NCBI GenBank assembly: GCA_027943335.1
Contig: BSBK01000869.1
Span: 2,266,001-2,330,000 of the forward strand
Length of the DNA: 64,000 nucleotides
DNA from: Chamaecyparis obtusa
Taxonomy: Eukaryota > Streptophyta > Pinopsida > Cupressales > Cupressaceae
Direction: 5' to 3'
The translations under genes and the position numbers were made by a program. This document shows, piece by piece, positions 56,231-64,000 of the stretch. The stretch's first letter is position 1. Every line of letters starts with the position of its first letter. The notes beneath the pieces were generated by a model that saw only the letters and a program-made list of their open reading frames with translations, was not told the origin of the DNA and searched no databases.

Positions 56231-56849
56231 ATTTAATGACTTATCTTTATTAAACAATATTCAAATATTACTTAATAAATATAAATGTTAGTTTATATTT
56301 ATTAATTAATAAGTAAATAATGCTTAATAAACATAAGTCACAAAATAAGATTTATGAATATATCATTTTGTTAAAAATATTAACCACATACCTCAAGGTA
56401 TAAGCATTCCTATTAAAATGCTTAAGGCACAAGAACGGTGGGAATATAGGGTTTTCAAACCCTGATTTGGAGTCATTTTTCATTTTGAAAATTTTGAAAC
56501 TCTCTTTGTTGGCAACCAGGAAAAATGAGGGTTTGGAGAAAAAATTGGAGATCATGAAGTTTATGGCAGATTCTTTGTTGCAAGGGCTCAAGCTATAAAG
56601 ACCCTCCTAGTAAGTATCTTGGTTAAGCCACCATCTCTATAAAAAAATGTTTCATCTCCTTTGATTTTATGGGGTTCTTGCATAACAAAAAGAACTTGGT
56701 ATGACCTAGTCTAAGTAGTTTATATATCTCTCTTTGTTGCATTTTATATATCTTTGTAACATTTCACCTTTATATTTACCTATTTATGGAAGAAAAAGCC
56801 GATAAAAACTTATCAACATTGTACTATCCTAAAAATTAAGCACCCTTGT
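56231..56849. other. Intergenic, AT-rich, no gene
   Basis: No recognisable feature; the minus-strand open frame at 56352-56591 matches nothing I know. Confidence 0.4.
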
Positions 56850-58434
56850 TAGGTGCTCATTTTTAGCCCCATTTTATCATGTATGGGTTCTCACATTAGT
56901 TTCACTTCTTTCTAGTCCTTTTGCATCCTTCAAAAAAACATTATTTATTCAAAACTCAAGGATGGCTCTAACTTCTATGCATGATTTCCAATTTTTCATC
57001 TCATCACATAATTTGTCTTCCACCTAGGTCATTTACATGCATTTTTGGATCTCAAAATTTACTCTAATCTCCTAGTAGGTTGTGACTTCCAATACCCCTT
57101 TTTAGCACATAACCCTAGGTCTTGGGATGATCTTCAATAAAAGTCTTCCTAGACTAGGCTAAATTTGGCCTAGTCCTAGGGGTTTGATCTTTAGTGGGCT
57201 CTGAGCCCAATGTGGGGTTATTTCTCCTAGGTGTTCAATCAAGGTTGACCTTGTGAAATCTAAGCCTTGAAATATGTATACAAGTAGACCTCTTTCCCTC
57301 ATTTCCACATCCATCAATTGCATCCATATTCAAAACTAATCTATTTTGAATTCAAGGAGTTCAAGTACAAGAAAGCATCCACTAGTACAAGCATTCAAGC
57401 TTGTAAAGCATTCAAGTGCAAGGAAGCCATCAAGCATTTCAAGTCTTCAATCCATTATTTTCATCATGCATTCAAGGAATTTCCTCCCATAGGTCTAGCT
57501 CCTTTCCCCATTGGAGGTTAAGCAAAGGGGTTTGCAATCAAGGGATGGGATCTACATTCATTCATCAAGCCTTCTTCTCTTTCTTCCTCAATTTGACATT
57601 TGTCACAAACTACAACATTCATCATCCAAGGGTTTAGTTTCATGATTTCCTATCGGATTTTTGTGGAGTCCAAGCTATTGCAGCAACACTTGTGATCATC
57701 TCCATAGAGGCATTGCATCATTGAGGTATAAGGTAATTTATGTTTTAGATCTATATTACATTTCCTCATGCAATTTCAATTATGTTTCAAGGTTAATTCC
57801 TATATAGGGGCTTGACCAAGGCAAGCCCCTTCCCATTACAGTTTCCCCTTCTTTCTTGTGTGCAGGAACATGTGGCGCAGTTGCAGATCCAAACTTTTAG
57901 GGTTTTAGAACCAGGGATTGATCTTCTATATATTTCACCAATTTTTTACCCTCCAGGCCTAGGCTAAATTTTTAGGACTAGGCCAACTTGATTCAACCTT
58001 GTCCTATAAATATACAAAATTACAATTATGAGTTGTAGGTCTTAGAGTTCTAGATCCAGAATGGTTTCCAATTTTAATAGGTTTTTGATAATCAAATTTA
58101 GATATGAAGTTTGTTCCTCCTCTCTTAGCCTTCAAGGTGATTTCATTCTTCTTATTTCCCTCTTACATTTACTTTCATGCATTATACCTAATATTATATC
58201 TTTCTATTAATCATCTATTTAGTCATGGAATAAGTATCTTTATTGCTTTTATATATCATAAATTAGACATTCTATTCGTATAGGGAATACTCGATTCCCC
58301 CTTTTTCTAGATCATGCATTAGCACCCCTTCATCTATTTGGGTTGTGCCAATTAGATTTCCCTAAGGGTGGGTTTTGTATTCCAATGTATATAGAAAGTG
58401 GAGGTTTGTCATTGATCACGATTTTCTATATCAC
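56850..58434 (+). mobile_element. Gypsy-like LTR (about 1.6 kb)
   Basis: Proposed start TGTTAGGTGCTCATTTTTAG and end TTTTCTATATCACA, followed by TTTTGGTGAACTGACTC, which looks like a Gypsy primer-binding region. The part after about 57300 contains repeated GCATTCAAG phrases (57380-57480), a common texture in Tat/Athila-type LTRs. No target duplication found. The open frames at 57318-57521 and 57416-57637 translate these repeats. Confidence 0.35.
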
Positions 58435-59479
58435 ATTTTGGTGAACTGACTCTTCCATGCATTATACATTCTGATTTAATACGTAGATCTACTTTGTATG
58501 CATTTCATTTACACCTTTGCTCCATTGTATGTATTTAGATCTTATTTGCATTTTAGTCATAGTTATAGATGAATTGCATTATGGCATTTCATTTCATGTA
58601 CTAAATAGTTATCATTGCATTTTATCTAGATCAATTCATTTCTTACAAAGGTATTTACCCTTTATTTCTTACCGTGTGTATCTGTCATGGTTGGAGATGA
58701 CACTTCCTTCCAAAAACTCATTCATACCCCATGAAAATAATGCTTCTATTTCCACTTTTCAAACCTAGTGGACTTATTTTTTTGGTGTAGCATCTTGGTA
58801 TAGAATGAGGGTTTTCAACCTATAGCTTACATAGAATGAATACGTGGGCTTTATCTTTTCATTATGTTGCAACCATGTTTCTCTTAGACTTCAACATTTT
58901 TCTTGACATAACACTCTGATAAAAGAAAGAAAACTCTTTTGATTTCATAGATCAAACACAAAAAACTAAAGAAAACACCATGGGTCTTTTTCGTCCTTCA
59001 GGCTATGACTCATATGCATTATCTTTTTTCTATTAAAACTGATCTCACTCTGAGAGCACTCCAAACTTCATCATATGGAGGTTTCTTCTACTTTCCCATT
59101 GCAACAACATTTCTTTGGGTCTTTTCTTAGTTAAATAAATGTTTCTTTTTGGGTACTTGGAAGCTTTTATTTCCTACTCATAATTTCACATAAAATTAAC
59201 ATGATTATGCTTCTATCATAATAATGTATTTAATCTCAGTTGTTCCACTATGTATCCTATGCACTTTATATTAATCTACCATTTTTTATCTTATAGTAGC
59301 ATACCATTTTTTGTATTCTTTTGATATCATTGATAGTAGCTACATTACTCCTTTCTAACTTGATCATGTGAGATAGACTAGGTATTCATGTTATGTTCAT
59401 AATATCTCTTGCACTTATTTCTTTGTAATGTACTGCTCACATTTTCAGTATTAATTCACTTGCATAACATAAACATCAA
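58435..59479. other. Non-coding, possibly leader of the same Gypsy element
   Basis: T-rich with no recognisable gag. The open frame 58517-58768 has no known motif. Confidence 0.35.
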
Positions 59480-60470
59480 ATTTAATACTGAAATAGATCT
59501 AACAATCTAATCTTCATCCATTAAAGTAAAACATAACACAAAGATTTTGGTTACCCAGAAACCCTTGAAAGGTAAAACTGGGGTGGGGATGACACCCACA
59601 AATCTTCACTACTGCAATCTTAAAGTTTGCCTGTTAGGGATACAATGTTTGATCATAAACTAATGATCTACCCTGTGAAAGGTCTACCTTGCTAAGAGCT
59701 TTAAGACTTACACAATCTACCTTGTGAAAGGATTTGAACTTACAACAAAGTAAGCACTCAATTAAGAGATTTACTTAGGCCTGTTAGGACCACTTTGTTA
59801 AGAGATTCTCCATGATTCACCTATTAGAATGACTTAGTACCTAATCCTTCAATTTGCATTATGATGTTGATATCAAATCTTCTCCTTCCAATGTAGATTT
59901 GATCTCCTCTATCAAATATGTCTCAATTCTATTCTTCACTGCTTAGCTCAGTCACTGATCTTTGCCTCTAATAATCAAAACACTTCTATGTTCTGCATGT
60001 ATGAGAACCCCTTCATGCTCATCTCATATACTACATTTTAGGGTTTGGATATTATCTTATAAAGAAAACAAATTAACTCCATAAATCAAGATCAACGATC
60101 TAGATTGTCTACTTATGCCGCTTAAGCATTCCCTAATTCTAATTGGTTACATGAATTACATAGGGATCAATGATTACAAATATAAAGTATAATCATCTCT
60201 ATGATTTCCTCAACAAACAATAAATGTAGTGTAGATGTCAGCCAAAATAGTTTACCTAAGTGTTTGTACCATTAAAAACACATATATCAAATCTGGCTTA
60301 CTCGACATATGAAGTCTCTGGCACTTGGCATTGACTATTCTTCATTCACTGGTGCTCGACACTGACATATCTATACAACTTAGCATAAAACTACTTGACT
60401 CATACTGAAGTACTCGGTGAACTCTGACTTTCTCGGTAGTAACTATTGCTCGGTAAATGTACAATATATA
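59480..60470 (-). mobile_element. Copia (SIRE-like) LTR fragment, minus orientation
   Basis: The reverse complement parallels the solo LTR at 19630-20834: repeated CTTAA(C/T)..GTG(G/C)TC phrases around 59640-59850, then GGGTGTCATCCCCACC and TGGG(T/A)AACC near 59560-59600. It also has the CCGAGCA / TCGAG motifs (60410-60455) seen in the LTR at 5643. Ends are not resolved. Confidence 0.5.
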
Positions 60471-60517
60471 AGTCTACACATAACTCAGCTTATACATGAT
60501 GAATCGGTTGCAGTGAT

Positions 60518-61522
60518 TGTATGCACCCTAAAATGGTCACCTAGACTTTGGGCCCCCATTCAACAATTTATCAAATCCCTAAATCAATATTTTCAAAAAT
60601 TAACATTTTTCAATTATATCAATTTCCTTGATCAAGTCCTATTTTATCATTTTCGCTTATTCCTTGGGCTAACCATTTTATCCTAAGTCTTTATTTGTTA
60701 AAAGGAATATTTCCTCCCCTTTTAATAAATAAAAAGCCCCCATCTCTTCCTCTTATCCTAAGTTGCACAAATAAAGCATTATTCTTATTTTATAAAAAGG
60801 GAAAAAGCATTTTTTGTCTCATATGGACACAAAAGTCAACTCTTATTTTCCTATTGGAGGATACTTGTGCACATGGATTGCTCCTCTTTGATGCTCCACC
60901 CTTGATTAAGACTTTTGCCTCTTAATCTCTATGGTCCATTTCTCCTCATTTCCTATAAAAGAAGAGCTCTCTTCCTCATTCTAGGTCATTCATTTTTATG
61001 TTAACTTTATGCTGCAGGAATTCTTGAAGACTTTGAAGCTTTTTGGAGATCATTGTTGCATTACATCTTGGCTTTCTTTATTGCTTCATAGTTTAGTTTT
61101 CATTCTTGCATAGTAGCTTCATATTTCATGCTTTCATAGTTTAAATTTCCTTTCAAGCTTTAGAGTAACTCACATAGTTTAATTAGGAGGGATTGTAAGA
61201 CTTGTTATTTCTATTTCATAGTTTAGATTGTACTTTCATTTTCATAGTATAGCTTGCATATTTGCATCCTCATTCTTAGCTTACTTGCATTGCATTTCAT
61301 TTGATTCTTGGGGATATTGGCACTCTTGCCCTTTTCTTCACTTGAATCTCTCATTGTATGGTTGACTAGCAAGGTCATTAAGTTTATTAGCTCTAGCTGA
61401 GAGCAATTTTACAATCTTGCAACTCCATGCATAGAGACCTCTAGGTCACTTTCTAAGGTTTCCTCTTCATGAATTTCCTTTGATGTAATGACTTAGAGAA
61501 ATGCACTACTTTTGTGTGTACA
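60518..61522 (+). mobile_element. 5' LTR of a Ty3/Gypsy (Tat-like) element
   Basis: Ends TTTTGTGTGTACA four bases before the primer-binding site. Proposed start TGTATGCACCCTAAAATGG, giving about 1005 bp. Contains TATAAAA (60954-60960) in a GC-rich setting, so U3 would end near 60985. The left end is chosen by resemblance to other LTR starts; no target duplication checked because the 3' end is outside the window. Open frames inside (60417-60686, 60695-60925) are not genes. Confidence 0.6.
60954..60960 (+). promoter_or_regulatory. TATA box in the Gypsy 5' LTR
   Basis: TATAAAA within CCTATAAAAGAAGAGC, the usual context of a plant LTR core promoter. Confidence 0.6.
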
Positions 61523-61526
61523 TTTT

Positions 61527-61544
61527 TGGCGCCCACTATGGGGC
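61527..61544 (+). promoter_or_regulatory. Gypsy primer-binding site
   Basis: TGGCGCCCACTATGGGGC, close to the TGGCGCCCACCGTGGGGC primer site common in Tat-lineage plant Gypsy elements. Confidence 0.8.
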
Positions 61545-61639
61545 TGAGTAGATTAGCTTTGTCCCTTCTTTTTCTGCATTTTCATCAATTTCCATCAATT
61601 TTTCAGCAAGTTTTGAGCTTAAATTTTGGTCTCTAGTTT

Positions 61640-61860
61640 TCTGTCTCAGAATATCACACGATACTTCCAAAAATATTGCACGATAGTTCTCTGTATGTGC
61701 ATGTGATACTTCACCTATCGGAAGTATCATCAGGCTATTGCAGAGAATATCACCTGGTCTCGGGCAAAGTATCACCTGGTATAGGGAGAAGTATCGCCCA
61801 GAAGTAAACTATCACCATGGTATACTGAAAAGTATCGCACGATACTTCTGGTGTCTGTAT
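61640..61860 (+). repeat. Degenerate TATCGC-GATAC motif array
   Basis: About ten variants of a core close to AGTATC(G/A)C(C/A)(C/T)(G)GATACTTC at irregular spacing. The core is itself roughly palindromic. The same motif returns at 63240-63380 and 63600-63800. Confidence 0.6.
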
Positions 61861-63029
61861 TGTTGACTGTACCCAACAGTGACTTGCTTTTCTGAATCTT
61901 TTTGGCCGAGTTTAGATTTAATTAATTTGCTAGTTTAGTTCACTGTGTTTAAGCAGAGTTTAGTTGCAGATTTCATTTAGATTTTGGATTTTGCTAACCT
62001 TGTGGGCCTAACAAGTTGTGGTTGTAGGTACATTTTCTTGAAATATTTTTCTAAAAGAATGCATGTCAAAGCTTCAAATGCATAAGGGCTACTAACAGTT
62101 TTTGTAGGGCTGCCCAAAGCATAAAAACCCAATCAAGTGCTTCTTTTTATTTCATTTCAAGTGTGGCAATTACTAGTTGTTTCTTTTTCTTCGGAACCTT
62201 AATATTTTGTGGAAGAAATTTTGAGGTAGTAGGAGAAGTATGCTTTTCACCCTTGTGGTGAACCAGAAAATCTTGACCCTTCTTAGGATTTTGGAAACAA
62301 TAGAGTAATTGAACTTTGCTTGGTGTGTTTGGGAGAAGGCTTTGGGATAAGGGAGTATGCTCTTCACCCTTGTGGTGAAACAAAATCCTTGAATCTCATA
62401 AGTTGATCCAATTTTTGTTTAGATTGTTAGAATCCTTTAGCGGGCCTGCTCTTGAGCAATCAAGAGGAATGACCCAAGTGGGGACAAGCTTATTGTCGGC
62501 TATTCTGACTCACTATAAACTCAAGGCTATCAAGGACACAAAACCTTGGTAGACGTAGTGCTTGTCTTCGCTTGATGTGAGTACTTGTGGGATTGTGACC
62601 ATGAGGAAAATGTTGAGCAAGAATGCTTAAGGTACTCTTGAGGCTACGAGGTCCATTAATTGCCGCAAGGTAAGGAGTCCCTTTGGGGAGCAAGAGGGGT
62701 ACTACGAACGGAAGCCCTTACTAAGAACCCTAGATAGAGGCCACCCTATTTTTTCGCTTAGCTTCTTGGTGCAAGGATTGATCCAAGTGGAATAACCTGA
62801 ATCACCTCAAGATACTCACCATATGTGTTCCTTTAGTTGTGTCATTGACACTTCCATGACAAAGCCAACATCTATTATGGGTAACCACTTTGTGTGAGGC
62901 GAGGGGACATCAAGTTGTGGGCCAAGATGATAAGTAATGAGCCTTGACTTTCTAGGATAGATATTGCTTGAAGTGTCTTCGATTATGTAATACCAGTGTT
63001 AACATTCTTGAACATTCAAATAATCGGTA

Positions 63030-63755
63030 GTATTCATAGGGTGTTTTTCTATTTTGATATCACAAGTGTTTGTCTTGGCAAGGTTGCTTTTGCCCTTGTT
63101 TCAAGTGTTTTGAGACATGTGTGATCCCTTACTACTTGCAAACATGTCAAATTTCTACTGATATTGTGATTGAAATCAAAAAAATCAACCCTCAAACTGA
63201 AAATTTTGATCAAACAGACCTGAAAATGCACATTTCACACAATTCTGGTCAAGTGTCGTACAAACTAGCAACAATATCGCCTGCTTTGAGAAGAAATATC
63301 ACGTGATAGTTCATTCTTTCTAGACTATCGCCCGACTTGCCTGGAGTCTATCGCCTGGATATTATGAGGTCTATCACCTAGTGAAAGGTGAAGTATTCAT
63401 AGGGTGTTTTTCTATTTTGATATCACAAGTGTTTGTCTTGGCAAGGTTGCTTTTGCCCTTGTTTCAAGTGTTTTGAGACATGTGTGATCCCTTACTACTT
63501 GCAAACATGTCAAATTTCTACTGATATTGTGATTGAAATCGAAAACATCAACCCTCAGACTGAAAATTTTGATCAAACAGACCTGAAAATGCACATTTCA
63601 CACAATTCTAGTCAAGTGTTGTACAAACTAGCAACAGTATCGCCTGCTTTGAGAAGAAATATTGCGCGATAGTTCATTCTTTCTGGACTATCACCCGACT
63701 TGCCTGGAGTCTATCACCTGGATATTGTGAGGTCTATCACCTGGTGAAAGGTGAA
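63030..63755 (+). repeat. 363-bp tandem duplication
   Basis: 63030-63392 and 63393-63755, both starting GTATTCATAGGGTGTTTTTC and differing at only a dozen or so positions. The second copy leads into further motif variants. Confidence 0.9.
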
Positions 63756-64000
63756 GTATCACCTCAGTAAGAAGTATCACGTGGTTATCCTAGAAAGTGT
63801 CGCCTAAGAATTCTCTCCTGTATACCTATTTTCAGTCGTGTTGCAGTTGCCTTTAGTTGGCTAGGTCTTTAGGAAGGTAACTTATCTTGCTACTGGAAGC
63901 CTATCTTTACTCTGAATTTCTATTTTTAGCCCTCTAGGGGTAGTAGCATTTGATTTACCAAGTCACCTTGGGAAGAATTGTCAAGTTAGAAGATTATTCC

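Larger units (their letters stand above)
61545..64000 (+). mobile_element. Leader of the Gypsy element, runs off the window
   Basis: Nearly 2.5 kb after the primer-binding site without a recognisable gag. It contains a motif array (61640-61860), a moderately GC-rich non-coding segment (62400-62790), a 363-bp tandem duplication (63030-63755), and a second motif array (63240-63800). Long leaders before gag are typical of Tat/Ogre-type elements. Two ORFs in the duplication (63070-63306, 63433-63672) are the same sequence twice and show no known domain. Confidence 0.6.

Noticed and set aside
63070..63672. Pair of similar 78-79-codon proteins
   Set aside because: They are one sequence duplicated by the 363-bp tandem repeat and contain no recognisable domain.

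Overview
AT-rich nuclear DNA of a seed plant. A gymnosperm (conifer-like) origin is most likely: there is one host gene with multi-kilobase introns in a sea of old, nested, stop-riddled retroelements, and one repeat family resembles the Penelope-like retroelements described from conifers. Nothing looks prokaryotic, organellar or viral. The species is inference; the gene and the elements can be read directly.

Host gene. The one well-supported protein-coding gene is on the minus strand (CDS 47488 down to 38931). It has six coding exons, including a 26-nt microexon, that join in frame into a 429-residue RING-H2 protein of the RFI2 type (E3 ubiquitin ligase, red/far-red light signalling in Arabidopsis). 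A TATA box near 48235 and a probable 5'UTR intron lie upstream.

Layout. 1-3.4 kb: 3' end and LTR of an old Copia element. 3.4-3.84 kb: a foldback element carrying a 5S rRNA-like sequence. 5.6-7.6 kb: Copia (SIRE-like) LTR and a piece of its Gag. 8-12 kb: LTR-like promoter with W-box motifs, then a decayed plant-mobile-domain (PMD) reading frame. 14.3-15.4 kb: decayed ~140-bp tandem array. 15.65-15.88 kb: a small element with a hammerhead-like core. 16.5-19.0 kb (minus): Ty3/Gypsy integrase split by a 942-bp TIR transposon. 19.0-33 kb (minus): Copia relics, including a full pol remnant whose 5' LTR was invaded by an ORF1-only LINE and by a long Gypsy-like solo LTR. 33.1-34.9 kb: a second LINE ORF1 relic. 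38.9-48.3 kb: RFI2-like gene, with a 1.16-kb insertion in intron 1. 48.67-48.83 kb: another foldback element. 51.56-56.23 kb: a nearly complete, fairly young non-autonomous Copia element (450-bp LTRs, perfect 5-bp TSD) encoding Gag and protease but no integrase or RT. 56.8-58.4 kb: Gypsy-like LTR. 59.5-60.5 kb: Copia LTR fragment. 60.5-64 kb: 5' LTR, primer-binding site and leader of a Gypsy (Tat-like) element running off the window.

Most notable. Three small elements (3397-3827, 15666-15870, 48667-48831) share one plan: an arm, a cargo, the inverted arm, and a ~35-nt tail containing TGTGGAAA or a close variant, flanked by 10-13-bp target-site duplications. One carries a hammerhead-ribozyme-like core and another a 5S rRNA-like internal promoter. 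This is the best candidate here for an under-described system.
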